From Siphonodentalium dalli (lineage: Eukaryota; Mollusca; Scaphopoda; Gadilida; Siphonodentaliidae): DNA of 64,000 nucleotides. Positions 12,101-20,340 of this stretch are shown piece after piece (the stretch's first letter is position 1; each line of letters opens with the position of its first letter). The stretch is from the NCBI GenBank assembly GCA_032622095.1, contig CP136061.1:190468369-190532368 (forward strand), read 5' to 3'. A program made the translations under genes and the position numbers. The notes under the pieces were generated by a model. It saw only the letters and a program-made list of their open reading frames with translations, searched no databases and was not told the origin of the DNA.

Positions 12101-13736
12101 CCTGAAATTTGTTGTCCGGATGATAACTTTAGTTAGAGTGAACCGATTTCAATCAAATTTGGTATGTGGGTTTATTAGGAGAAAAGACAGCTCAAGTTCG
12201 AATTTGACGTAATTTGACTTAGAAAATCCCTGAAATTTGTTGTCCGGATGATAACTTTACTAGAGCTTATCGGATTCAATGATAATTTGGTATATTACTT
12301 TCTCCCACGAAAACACAGGTCAAGTTCAAATTTGAGTTCCGTCCGCCAATTTTTACCAGAGTTATGCCCCTTTTTTACCAGTTTCCGCCGACCCAAGAGA
12401 GGGCGTATATTGCACGCCCAGCGTAGCTCTTGTTTGTCATGAGACACTGAAATACACACTGGTAAACAATGTCAATCAGTAGCTGATTCAATTCGAGATT
12501 CGATTCGATGCAAAATCCCCGATTTGCAGATCCCTAGTAAATATTGTTAGGCCAATGTATTTTATTATACGCCCTTTTTGAAAAAAGGTCGTATTATGTT
12601 ATCAGTCTGTCCGTCTGTCTGTCTGTCCGTCCGTCCGTCCGTTAACATATTTGGTTTCCGATCGATAACTCCAGTTTGGATTATTTTATCTGAACCAAAG
12701 TTGGTATGTGTATTTCCCAGCTAAAGATACAGGCCAAGTTCCAATATGGGTTATGTCCAATTATTTTTACATGAGTTACGGCCCTTTTTCGACTTAGAAT
12801 TTGACCGTCTGTTAATATTTTTGGTTTCCAACCGATAACTCCAGTTTGGATTATTTTATCTGAACCAAAGTTGGTATGTGTATTTCCCAGCTAAAGATAC
12901 AGGCCAAGTTCGAATATGGGTTCCGTCCAATTATTTTAACATGAGTTACGGCCCTTTTTCAACTTAGAATTTGACCAATTTCATAACATTTTGGTTTCCG
13001 ACCGATAACTTCAGTTTTTATTATTTGAGCTGAACCAAAGCTGGTATGTGTATTTCCCAGCTAAAACTACACGCCAAGTTTGAATATAGGTTCTGTCTAA
13101 TTATTTTTACATGAGTTATGGCCATTTTTCGACTTAGAATTTGACCACATTTTGGCATTGAAATTAGGGGTATATCAGATTTTCTTTAAATGTAAGCTCA
13201 AAGTATTATCTTATTTTGTGATAGTACAATTCGAAATGGCTAAAGGGCGTATTTTGCCACGCCCTAGCGATGCTCTTGTTATATATGCGAAGCTCCCAAT
13301 GAGAGACTCGCATATATAAGAGAATGCATTGGCACAGGGTTTTCGCAAAATTTCAAGAAGCTCCTGTCAAGAAAGGGTTAATTGATAAAAGCATTTCCAG
13401 ACAGGTGTCATCAAATCATATTATTTTATGCACCGAAACTATATAAAAGTTTTTAGGAAGAGGTACATTATCTTTAATTTTACTTTTACAGTTTGCCCAA
13501 GTATATGACCCTTTAACCACAGCAGAATTAATGGAAATTTTCAGGATTTAGTCGGAAATATGGCTTGCTATTTCCAACTAAATCCTGAAAAATTTCCCAT
13601 AATTCTGCTGTGGTTTAGAGGTCAATTATTTAAGACCTTATTTAAGACCATATATGCTGTTCTTCTTATATTTCAGAGTTTGATTTCTCCAACACAAGAC
13701 AGGAGACGATTTGTGAAAAGTACTCATATGGACTGA
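46..13736 (+). CDS. 3' part of an unrecognised multi-exon gene (candidate)
   Basis: Four short open segments have consensus splice borders and compatible phases: 46(or 28)-116, 865-936, 7835-7870 and 13677-13736, the last ending in TGA. Spliced, they give a C-terminus of about 80 residues reading in part KCSELTKKEGLYYVD, then DCQQVKCFQPGSSNSVKL, then VIERKYYTRENQ, then SLISPTQDRRRFVKSTHMD. The 865-936 segment is open in only one of its three frames, and that frame is in phase with the rest. The 5' part lies outside the window, and extra exons may have been missed in the large introns. I do not recognise the protein: no catalytic motif, signal peptide or membrane span is visible in this part. 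The intron after 936 is filled by a 5.5-kb transposon and the next by nested insertions. RNA-seq or homology would be needed to fix the exon set. Confidence 0.4.
117..864 (+). other. intron / non-coding, nothing recognised
   Basis: AT-rich single-copy-looking sequence between two candidate exons. No repeat shared with the rest of the window was noticed. Confidence 0.4.
865..936 (+). CDS. candidate 72-nt exon, unknown gene
   Basis: A good acceptor (pyrimidine-rich, ending TATCCACAG) and a strong donor (AAG then GTAATG) bracket 24 codons, phase 0 at both ends. The other two frames contain stops. It encodes DCQQVKCFQPGSSNSVKL followed by SKFFDK. A transposon starts 28 bp downstream. Confidence 0.45.
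981..1193. mobile_element. TA-flanked foldback MITE, copy 1 (213 bp)
   Basis: Near-perfect long inverted arms start CAGTAATGCCCTAAATAATC, with TA on each side (979-980, 1194-1195). This fits a Tc1/mariner-type MITE. Sister copies are at 29749, 38299, 59955 and, decayed, near 13500. It sits inside transposon copy A, 45 bp after a candidate exon donor. Confidence 0.85.
1560..2340. other. copy A interior without match in copy B
   Basis: This stretch separates two blocks that are adjacent in copy B, so it is either an insertion in A or a deletion in B. No coding sequence was recognised. Confidence 0.4.
2354..2656 (+). mobile_element. tRNA-derived SINE with intact target-site duplication
   Basis: The pol III A-box-like TGGCTCAATCGGTTAG (2364-2379) and B-box-like GGTTCAAATCC lie in the 5' third. 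The 3' end reads GCGACATAAAACCCC followed by a CAAT repeat tail. A perfect 12-bp duplication, TCTTTCCCACGA, flanks it at 2342-2353 and 2657-2668. The head-body-tail layout resembles molluscan V-SINE/RUDI-type elements, but the subfamily is not proven. Confidence 0.8.
3420..4540. other. non-coding interior of transposon copy A
   Basis: 3500-3720 matches 42198-42450 in the same orientation, although the surrounding blocks match inverted. This indicates a local inversion in one copy. 4270-4390 matches 40390-40510 inverted. No gene seen. Confidence 0.5.
4541..5100. repeat. 122-bp GC-rich tandem repeat plus short AGCCCGGACAACGTCGGGCT repeats
   Basis: CGAGCCCGTGCG recurs at about 4631, 4753 and 4875, an exact 122-bp period, with GAGCTATCGACTTGAAATTT in each unit. 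Three copies of a short motif containing the hairpin AGCCCGGACAACGTCGGGCT follow, to about 5085, and a related one lies near 5415. Reading frames on both strands here are repeat artefacts. Confidence 0.85.
5101..5440. repeat. diverged repeat block with CGACC...AAATTTGGTATGTA phrase
   Basis: Two imperfect copies of a unit (about 5140-5230 and 5278-5345) share AAATTTGGTATGTA, GGCCTACTTTGATCC and GGGAACAA-ATGGG. It ends near another AGCCCGGAC hairpin. No coding potential. Confidence 0.55.
6475..7525. other. intron sequence, nothing recognised
   Basis: Low-complexity AT-rich DNA. No repeats, exons or regulatory sites that I can support. Confidence 0.4.
7531..7687. mobile_element. TTAA-flanked foldback MITE (157 bp)
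   Basis: Arms of about 53 bp begin CCCTTTCAGTGCCAAGTCCG and pair almost perfectly with the other end. TTAA lies on both sides (7527-7530, 7688-7691). The TTAA target and CCC tip suggest a piggyBac-derived MITE. Confidence 0.8.
7835..7870 (+). CDS. candidate 36-nt microexon, unknown gene
   Basis: The acceptor TTTAATTTTCAG and donor GTGGGT bracket 12 codons, phase 0 on both sides: VIERKYYTRENQ. Very short exons are easy to find by chance, so confidence rests on phase agreement with its neighbours. Confidence 0.35.
8000..8238. mobile_element. CATGATGGGAGC repeat, copy 1
   Basis: Contains the palindrome GCTGCACTGGTGCAGC and inverted segments around ATATAAGAGAATGCA. It ends GGAAGGGTTAA. Related sequence begins TTAACCCTTTCATGATGG near 8911, and another copy spans 9131-13383 with insertions. 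The right end resembles that of the CCCTTTCA TTAA elements. Confidence 0.6.
8690..9131 (+). repeat. direct duplication with a partial MITE between copies
   Basis: 8700-8910 and 8988-9131 share CTCAGTGAGATTGCCTGAAG, TCTATTCTAAAAATAGCT and TATTATACCAGAACAAA in the same order. A truncated CATGATGG element lies between them at 8911-8985. Confidence 0.65.
10367..12435 (+). mobile_element. TATACGCCC element, copy 1, carrying a MULE insertion
   Basis: Begins TATACGCCCTTTTGAAAAAA and ends CACGCCCAGCGTAGCTCTTG. The interior is made of units sharing TCCGGATGATAACT, AAATTTGGTATGTG and AGAGTTATGCCCC. Family copies are at 12566-13280 (plus) and 57286-57930 (minus). Non-coding; superfamily unknown. Confidence 0.7.
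10930..12092. mobile_element. Mutator-like (MULE) non-autonomous element, 1163 bp
   Basis: Terminal inverted repeats of about 65 bp start TAGTCCAAGTCTTCTCGTAC and match the reverse complement of the right end with few changes. A perfect 9-bp duplication, AGAAAATCC, lies at 10921-10929 and 12093-12101. Long TIRs plus a 9-bp duplication are characteristic of MULEs. No transposase frame. A diverged internal fragment lies at 20105-20340. Confidence 0.75.
12566..13280 (+). mobile_element. TATACGCCC element, copy 2
   Basis: Begins ATACGCCCTTTTTGAAAAAA and ends CACGCCCTAGCGATGCTCTTG. A GTCT/GTCC microsatellite sits near the left end. Three units of about 176 bp start at about 12653, 12829 and 13005, each with TTCCGA-CGATAACT, CCCAGCTAAA-ATACA and ATGAGTTACGGCC. 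Inserted in the CATGATGGGAGC repeat. Confidence 0.75.
13497..13640. mobile_element. decayed TA MITE, copy 5
   Basis: Inverted arms contain CTTTAACCACAGCAGAATTA and GATTTAGTCGGAAATATGGC, as in the four better copies, but the tips are worn. It ends about 37 bp before a candidate terminal exon. Confidence 0.65.
13677..13736 (+). CDS. candidate terminal exon, unknown gene
   Basis: A strong acceptor (TTCTTCTTATATTTCAG) precedes 19 codons and TGA: SLISPTQDRRRFVKSTHMD. Phase 0 matches the preceding candidate exon. A decayed TA-flanked foldback MITE ends about 37 bp upstream. Confidence 0.4.
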   Translation, partial: SLISPTQDRRRFVKSTHMD

Positions 13737-14371
13737 TTAAAAGGAAATTCAAGATTATTCCAGTGCAATCTGTAACCAGGAGTTACAACCTGCAGATCAT
13801 GCAATTTAAACCTGCACAGGATAAGAACATTTGATCATGTGAATTCATACTTTTGACAGACTTTCCATTTCATCTTCCTAGTCACAGTGTTGAGCTCCTA
13901 ATTGTCCCTCAAAATTTTCGGAGGACTATTGTAATCAGCCTCGTCCATCCATCCGTGGGGGGGCATCCCTGTGTCTGTCCCATTCTTTGACTGGATGTTA
14001 ACTCCGTTTCAAATTATCCGATCGAAATGAAACTTGGTATGAAGATTAACCATCACATTATTGAGGTCAAGTTAGAAATCACAGTTTTTGGGTTGCTCGG
14101 ATGATAATTTGATAAATATTCAACAGAATCTTGATGTTTGTCACGTGGTTTACCTTTGAGAAGATGCAGGCCAAGTTCGATTTCGGTCATGGTCCGATGA
14201 TTTTTGACTGAGTTATACCCCTTTTCCGACTTAGAAATCAAAATGTTTTGGTTGTTCTGATGATAATTTGAGCAAGACATCATCAAGTTGTCAGAATTTG
14301 ACATCTTTGTCCCTAAAAAAGCCAACGTCCCAAAAAGCCACTTGTTTTGGGGGACGTGGGGTCTGTAACCA
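13737..14371. repeat. possible 3'UTR, then degenerate ~170-bp repeat units
   Basis: 13737-13930 follows the candidate stop codon; no convincing AATAAA was seen. From about 13940 the sequence carries CTGATGATAATTTGA and GACTGAGTTATACCCC phrases of the TATACGCCC-type units. It ends where the DIRS-like element begins. Confidence 0.45.
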
Positions 14372-14372
14372 A

Positions 14373-14552
14373 TTTTTTCCGCCAAGGAGAAGCCCTCAAC
14401 TGAACTATATGGATACGTCTCCGGCCTTGTGTCAATCAGGAGGGTTAAAATTTATTGCTGTGCCGACCCCACTCACACCCGTGTCCGGATTAGTCTCGCA
14501 TGAATACACCCGCATTCTATCTATTGTCTAGTCAGTTTTTATTCCTCCTCGC
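14373..14552 (+). repeat. left inverted terminal repeat of DIRS-like copy 1
   Basis: Contains CAACTGAACTATATGGAT and GTCTCCGGCCTTGTGTCAAT. It matches the reverse complement of 19098-19240 almost base for base. Confidence 0.8.
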
Positions 14553-16480
14553 CAGGACAGGATCGTTTCTATTTTCTCAAGGTTGTATCTTTCTGTGTTG
14601 CGAGTTTATCGACTCAATATTTATTGTTGATATTACAAACTTGCAATTTATTGTACCCGATAGTTAATTAATATTTCTCACATCCGAAACGGGAACTTTT
14701 TTCGTTTCACTGTATCCGTAATTTGTTTCCGTGTTTTCTGTTTTCCTCAAGACGGCTTTATCTTCCAACAATTGGAATTAAGATGGCCATCTTGACAATG
14801 ACTAAAGAAGCACATAGCTTACTTGTGGCAAAACCACATAGTGCATATTGTGCCACACATACGGCGTGATGACTATCATGACTTACAATTGAGGACGCAA
14901 TGTAGTACGGTATGCGATATCTCCTAATTTCGTGCTACACGTGTTTCACTTTACATAAGTTTCCGTCGACTCGCTTCGGTTATTTCGTAAGTTCCGTTGC
15001 TTTGTATCCTAATGTATACTGCCAAATCATACATGGCACTGCTCTGTTAATTCGCAGAAAGTTGCACAGGACAGCCATATCCTCCTTTGTAATACTTTAC
15101 ATGAATAAATACGAAAGATAGTACTTGTTATCACTATCAGATGACAATTCACATTTCTTTCGACTGAGCGATCTGTAACATTGTTTTAACGATCAATACC
15201 TGCGAATCTACGCCCGCCAGTATGTATGAGCGCGTGGTCTTGTTAGACACATGGCAAATGTAATAACACATTACATCGACTTCAAGGTATTTAGAAAATT
15301 CTGCCTTGTCTATCACGATTAAATATCATATAACTCATTGTATCATCAGTACAATAGTTACTAACACTCCGTAACAGGGGGATGGTATTCGTTATCACAT
15401 ATATAACCACACTTCAAATTGATGTGTTGTCTGACGTTCTAAATATTGTGTTGCATTCTTTACATCCATGTATGTACAGTTTGGGTTACTACGAACTATT
15501 GTTCACCAACTGCAATGAAGTGAAAACTTTGTAGCCTGACACTAAGCCATCTTACCGTAGGCTCTAATATGCCTCAGCATGGGCGAGCTTGCAATAATGT
15601 ATTGCACGCCGTAATAGTTCCATACATTGTACATGACAATCATATGGTATCAGGGCCTCATGTATGCTGTCGGAACTGACTACTAGTATGCTTACATATG
15701 GTGAACAGTTTTCATCCCAATACTGACATACTTTGCAGTTTCATCAGTGAATGATAACGGCAAACAGCGAAATAGAAAGAATACATATTGTCACGTGCTC
15801 CAGATTCACTGCCAATAGTCTTTCCAGTAGAGACCATCACTTGGCTCACTAACTTCTATTTCCACATATATCAAAACGATATTCTGCCAAATAGCTTTCA
15901 CTCGTGTATGATGCGCAGTTACATGCAACACATTTATATTGCGCAGAATATCAGAAAGGACTGCATTTGTATTGTTACATGTCTAAAGCGAGCTTACATG
16001 CGCAGCGTTTATATTGCGCACATCTACTGCCAATATATTTACGAAACCGGCCAAGACATGGCTCTTCGTCTATTGTCACATATCCACTGATTATGTGACA
16101 AAACGATTCGATACAATCATGACGAAAATGAAGGCATTCGTATCTTCACGTCCGCTGTAAGCGCACTTTCCTAACGGAAACCGCCTAGTTCTTGCCTATG
16201 TGCATTCGGAACTCATCGTCCTCATATACGAGAAAAGACAGTATCTTACCTGTCATAGCAGGTAAGATCACGTGGCCAGGGGTATAACGTGATTTTATAT
16301 TAACCTTACTTTATACTCAATAACCTAGGTTGTATTGTGTTATGTATATTAACCTTGCTTTGTTATAACTAACAGCATGTCTTGCAGTCGAACATGATTC
16401 GAATTTGATGGCCACACACCGTGCAGGTTGCTCATTCACGGGTGTATTACTTGTTATAGTTGGGTAAGGGCATATTAGTC
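14553..16480. other. DIRS-like copy 1 interior, mostly unrecognised
   Basis: No long reading frame. A motif around 15795-15830 (CACTGCCAATAGTCTTTCC) recurs inverted near 34705-34730 in copy 2, at a comparable distance from the 5' end. 15900-16040 holds two diverged copies of a CATTTATATTGCGCA-type unit. Confidence 0.45.
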
Positions 16481-17470
16481 AATGATTACCTACTTTGAGC
16501 AACCGTACCAGTCTTTACCTCGGGCAGGACCAGTTCTGGCCCCCCAGGTCCTGCTACGGCAGTGTGAACCAATGGTAGGCGGGTGCTGCAAGTGGTTGAT
16601 TCGGGAAACCAATCTTCACGGGCGATTGCTCCGGCACCTTTCTCTCAGGTGCCTAATGGTAGTGGCAATACGATTATTAAATTTCGAAAAAATTCACATT
16701 GATATACTATTATTCCACATAGAGTGAAATTTCCATCAGTATTTTGATTTCGGCCTGGATTCCTGCCACGAAGATCTGTTTATAGGCCACCACAATTATT
16801 GGGCACCTGGGAGTAGCCTTTGGCGGCTGTTCTGGGTGGGGAAGACTCGTTGTCACGTGACGCTCTTGCTCTCATAGACATAGCGCACCAGCCAAATGGC
16901 CTTCTGACTCTTCCCCATGGTGCAGTGGCCCACATCATTACAAGATGGGGTCCAGTCGATCCCCTGGAATCGTAATACCTTCGGGATACATCCGGGCCTG
17001 CTCCTCCGCCGTCATGTGATCATAGTGGTATGTCATCGACATTTATTCCAGTTTGGTCAGGACCACCTGCATTTGGGGGATTCCATGGAAGGGGCTTCCT
17101 CTGATCAAATGGCTCATCAGAACTTATTCCCTCTGGCCTTGGGGGCGCAGCTTGATGATGCCCCAGAATTTGAGGGGGTGACCTTGGACAGGACATAGCT
17201 ACTTATCCCAAATGCAAGAGCATTTGTCTTGCGTCGAACCATTTCAGAGTAGGCCTCTTCCACAGTCTGGTATCCCAACCTGATGCAGCCAATTCTGTTG
17301 GCTGGCGTCGATCTTGACATGCTTCTCTGCATCGCGTGGCGTCGGCAGGTTTGACGACGATGAGCAAGAATCGCGGGTCGACAGTGGGTCACCAGGCACA
17401 CTGTCGGACGAGGATTCTGATGTTCCGCTGGTAAGTGATTTTGTACAGGATGAGGATACAGGTTGATATC
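16480..17470 (+). pseudogene. possible decayed gag-like region of DIRS-like copy 1
   Basis: Short blocks match copy 2 on its minus strand: GGGCAGGACCAGTTC (about 16523; copy 2 about 33278) and CCTCTGATC-ATGGCT (about 17098; copy 2 about 32895). A frame from about 17350 to 17469 is strongly acidic (RFDDDEQESR, then LSDEDSDVPLVSDFVQDEDT) and ends in TGA. No recognisable domain. The gag label is only an inference from position in a retroelement. Confidence 0.3.
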
Positions 17471-17554
17471 TTATATTGCTTCATTTAATTCAACAATTTG
17501 CGATAAGTACAAGTATTTATCTCAGTCAGGAAAGATCCAGCACTGTAGCCTTTA

Positions 17555-18075
17555 GAGGATGTTCTGGGTGGGGAAGTGAAGAGTTGTTGCGTGCCTCCAA
17601 GAGCTGCTCCAGCCTTCTGCCTCTTCCCCACGGTGCAGTGGCCCACATCTCCACAGATGGGGTCCAGCCACTCCCCTGGAATCGTACACCTTCGGGATAC
17701 CTCTAGGCCACTCCTCCACCGGTAGGCTGAATGTTCTGGGTGGGGAAGACTTGTTGTTGCGTGCCTCCAAGTGCTGCACCAACCAACCTTCTAACTCTTC
17801 CCCATGGTGCAGTGGCCCACATCTCCACAAGATGGGGTCCAATCCCCTGGAATCGTAATACCTTAGGGATACCTCCAGGCCACTCCTTCACCGGTAGGAA
17901 AGAAAGGCTGAATGATCTGGGTGGGGAAGACTTGTTGCGTGCCTCCAAGAGCTGCACCAACCAGCCTTCTATCTCTTCCCCACGGTGCAGTGGCCCACAT
18001 CTCCACACGATGGGGTCCAATCTCCTGGAATCGTAATACCTTCGGGATACCTCCAGGCCACTCCTTCACCGGTCA
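17555..18075 (+). repeat. tandem repeat, ~170-182-bp units, in DIRS-like copy 1
   Basis: CTGGGTGGGGAAG starts units at about 17562, 17732 and 17916, each followed by GCGTGCCTCCAAG, GGTGCAGTGGCCCACATC and TGGAATCGTA. An older unit lies at 16830-17000. All reading frames across it on both strands are repeat artefacts. Confidence 0.85.
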
Positions 18076-18920
18076 TTTTGCAATTTTGATCATTCTGCTA
18101 CATTTGATCATTTCGAAATGTACCCGACACTCGTTATGTGCGCCATCATAGATCACTGATGCTTCTATGCTTGTTCATCAAGTCCTCAGTGGTGTTCTCT
18201 AATCCCATATATACTGGTATGCAATGATACCTTGGATCATGATGGCGTTCCCTGCTCTCTACATTATACGAGGCTGGAGTACAGATGTGTGGCATGATAT
18301 AATGAAACCTCATACCTCGCTATGATATCTGCAGCATATCATTTTTATATCTGGTTTGTGTATCACAGGGAGCAATTTACTTTCGATATCTGATTAGCAA
18401 ATAATCTCACATTGACATGATTCGATAGCATTTTTATAACATCATACATGTATAAAAAAAAAAAAAAAAAAAATCCTCGCTATTACCGGTATCCACATTT
18501 CAGTGGCAAATCGCGATGCGATTCCAGTTAATTTGCTCCCTGGTGTATCATAAGCATTCTGATATCTTATGGCATACACAATGGCTGCATGTGACATCAG
18601 TTCATAATGTGAACTGTCGAGAGAGCGAAGAAGATAACAAAGAGAATAGGATGCAGCAAAGTTATACTTGCTCGGTTGTCTCGCTAGCATGAATTATATG
18701 GCACTACCTGGGATGTTTATTCCAAAAACAAGGGGGGGGGCGGTACACATTTGACCAATGTCGTAATCTGAATTGGGAGCTCTTTCACGTAACATAATCA
18801 TATCTGATTCATGACTAAATCACATTTACATGAATCCTGTTTCGGAAGAGTACATTCCCATCGAATTTGGATATTAATTAACTTTATTGCTCGTGCCTCC
18901 TCCTGGGCTTGCATTCTAAT
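18076..18920. other. 3' internal part of DIRS-like copy 1
   Basis: 18640-18920 matches the reverse complement of 32345-32620 in copy 2, including GCTCGTGCCTCCTCCTGGGC and GCATTCTAATCC. A worn frame ends GGRYTFDQ, matching GGRYMFGQ in copy 2. It contains a poly-A run at 18454-18474. Confidence 0.6.
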
Positions 18921-19018
18921 CCATATAGTTCAGTTGAGGGCTTCTCCTTGGCGGAAAAATATAATATTTATAAATAATATTACTTTTTCCTTAAGGGAAG
19001 CCCGAAACTGAACTATCA
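18921..19018 (+). repeat. internal complementary region of DIRS-like copy 1
   Basis: The first part is the reverse complement of the element's left tip (ATCCATATAGTTCAGTTGAG, then GGCTTCTCCTTGGCGG). The second part is the reverse complement of its right tip (TATAATATTTATAAATAATA, then TTACTTTTTCCTTAAGGG). Their order is that of a joined circle. Confidence 0.8.
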
Positions 19019-19309
19019 TAGATCCCTCCCATGGTGGTGCCATTCCCAACCCCGCGACTCGCAAATCTCATGATTAGGTCGGAAATAAAAAACTGACTAG
19101 ACAATAGATAGAATGCGGGTGTATTCATGCGAGACTAATCCGGACACGGGTGTGAGTGGGGTCGGCACAGCAATAAATTTTAACCCTCCTGATTGACACA
19201 AGGCCGGAGACGTAATCCATATAGTTCAGTTTCGGGCTTCCCTTAAGGAAAAAGTAATATTATTTATAAATATTATATTTTTGCTCCAAAGATGCTTTTG
19301 AACATTAAA

Positions 19310-19605
19310 CTTTTATCCCAGATATTTGTTCAAACCAACCAATGAACCGACTGCAGCCATTTGTACAGGCGCTGCTCTAGTTTGATCAGAATATGGTCTC
19401 ATACTCACCAGTATGATTGTTAATTGTTTTATGCAGGAGTGATGTGAAGCCATCACAGTATGGCCGACCTTGCTCAAGGGTAACACCTTGGCGTGAGATT
19501 TGAAACAGTCACACACCACTTAATTCTACCAAGCCTCTTTTGTGGGGAAACTCAATAGTTCATCGGTCAGCGATGAACTCATATCACTGTGTTGGCAGCA
19601 TTACA
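19310..19605 (-). mobile_element. SINE-like repeat, diverged copy
   Basis: Matches 50280-50540 over CGACTGCAGCCAT, GCGCTGCTCTAGTTTGATCA, GACCTTGCTCAAGGGT and GAAACTCAAT. The tRNA-like head seen in the other copy is not preserved here. Confidence 0.55.
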
Positions 19606-20104
19606 TGGCGAACATTATAACCACCAGACTGCCACAGACACAGAGCTTATTCAATATAAACTGTTGGAAGAAGGAAGCTCTAAATTATAGTATACCAATG
19701 TTGTCGATCATTTTTGGACTTTCTTTAATCTGCACAACACAACAAAACATTAGTGTCCTGTGGGTCTTTTGTGGGCTTTAAATTTGTATAATGAATAAAG
19801 GAGCACTGTTGTGACTAATCATTCTGACTGACCAATTCCTGGTCAAAGTTTCCTATGACATAAACTAGCTAGTGAAAACGGTTGTTTTATGTCGAAGCCA
19901 TGTATATATCTTTCTAGATCAGGGTTTAGTATTGTTGACCCACTCACCAAAAATCCCCAACAACTGTAATAAATGTCACAATTGTGACAGTAAACCATTA
20001 TATTCCATAGAAAATATTATATTTTTCGGAACTCAACAAAAGTTGACAACTGAAAGTAGTAATACAATGTGAAAAATTTACTTTATCACATTGTTTACAT
20101 AAAT
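19606..20104. other. intergenic, nothing recognised
   Basis: AT-rich sequence without identified repeats or coding regions. Confidence 0.4.
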
Positions 20105-20340
20105 ACAATCTCAATTGAACTCGCGAAGTGTCAGTGTGAATTAAATGTAAACAAACTGAGGTTGCTCGTAATTACTTGGCATAATCTATGCGCAATTTGA
20201 AATGAAAGTTGGATTATAATACACCATTATGACTGTAAGATGTCAATCTTTCCGAAATATATAGCATAAAGTATTGATTTGTAGGGTAAAATAGATTAAA
20301 ACTGACAAATCCCGCCTCTGGATCTGGGCATAAACTCTGC
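20105..20340 (+). mobile_element. diverged fragment of the MULE-like family
   Basis: TACACCATTATGAC, TAAGATGT-A-TCTTTCCGA, TATAGCAT-A-GTATTGATTT and AATTCCCGCC-like sequence follow the order found at 11790-11985 inside the MULE-like element. The termini are absent. Confidence 0.6.

Larger units (their letters stand above)
9265..12536. mobile_element. hAT-like element with 8-bp TSD, itself interrupted
   Basis: The left tip TAGGGACCTGCGAAT and right tip (reverse complement TAGGGATCTGCAAAT) are followed by ATTCGATTCGATG-type subterminal repeats. A perfect 8-bp duplication, GTAAATAT, lies at 9257-9264 and 12537-12544. No transposase frame survives; the middle is occupied by the TATACGCCC element. 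A related, older element is at 44480-45136. Confidence 0.8.
9131..13383. mobile_element. CATGATGGGAGC repeat, copy 3, split by two insertions
   Basis: Pieces 9131-9264, 12545-12566 and 13281-13383 line up with copy 1 at 8000-8238. The gaps are filled by a hAT-like element (9265-12536) and a TATACGCCC element (12566-13280). The right end GAAAGGGTTAATTG matches copy 1. Confidence 0.7.
14372..19282 (+). mobile_element. DIRS-like tyrosine-recombinase retroelement, copy 1 (non-autonomous?)
   Basis: The left terminus (from TTCCGCCAAGGAGAAGCCCT) and the right terminus (19098-19282) are inverted repeats, nearly identical over about 130 bp internal to ACTGAACTATATGGAT. The right end has an extra AT-rich extension of about 25 bp. 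Just before the right repeat, 18921-19018 equals the reverse complement of right end joined to left end, i.e. the sequence of a circle junction. Inverted termini with one extension and an internal complementary region define DIRS elements. ATTTTT occurs at both borders and in the internal junction. No reverse transcriptase or recombinase frame was found; only a small acidic frame and tandem repeats remain. Copy 2 is at 31986-36655 in the other orientation. Confidence 0.7.

Noticed and set aside
13492-13510. Possible exon start after TTACTTTTACAG (FAQVYD)
   Set aside because: The following sequence is a decayed MITE and no donor in a usable phase follows.
46-13736. Possible heparan-sulfate sulfotransferase C-terminus (KC then YY-x-x-x-N spacing)
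   Set aside because: Only spacing resembles that family; the G-R and proline signature after KC is missing, so no family is assigned.
16917-18151. Open frames on both strands with WNR / HGAVAHIST repeats
   Set aside because: Products of a GC-rich tandem repeat inside a DIRS-like element; the same DNA is open in several frames.
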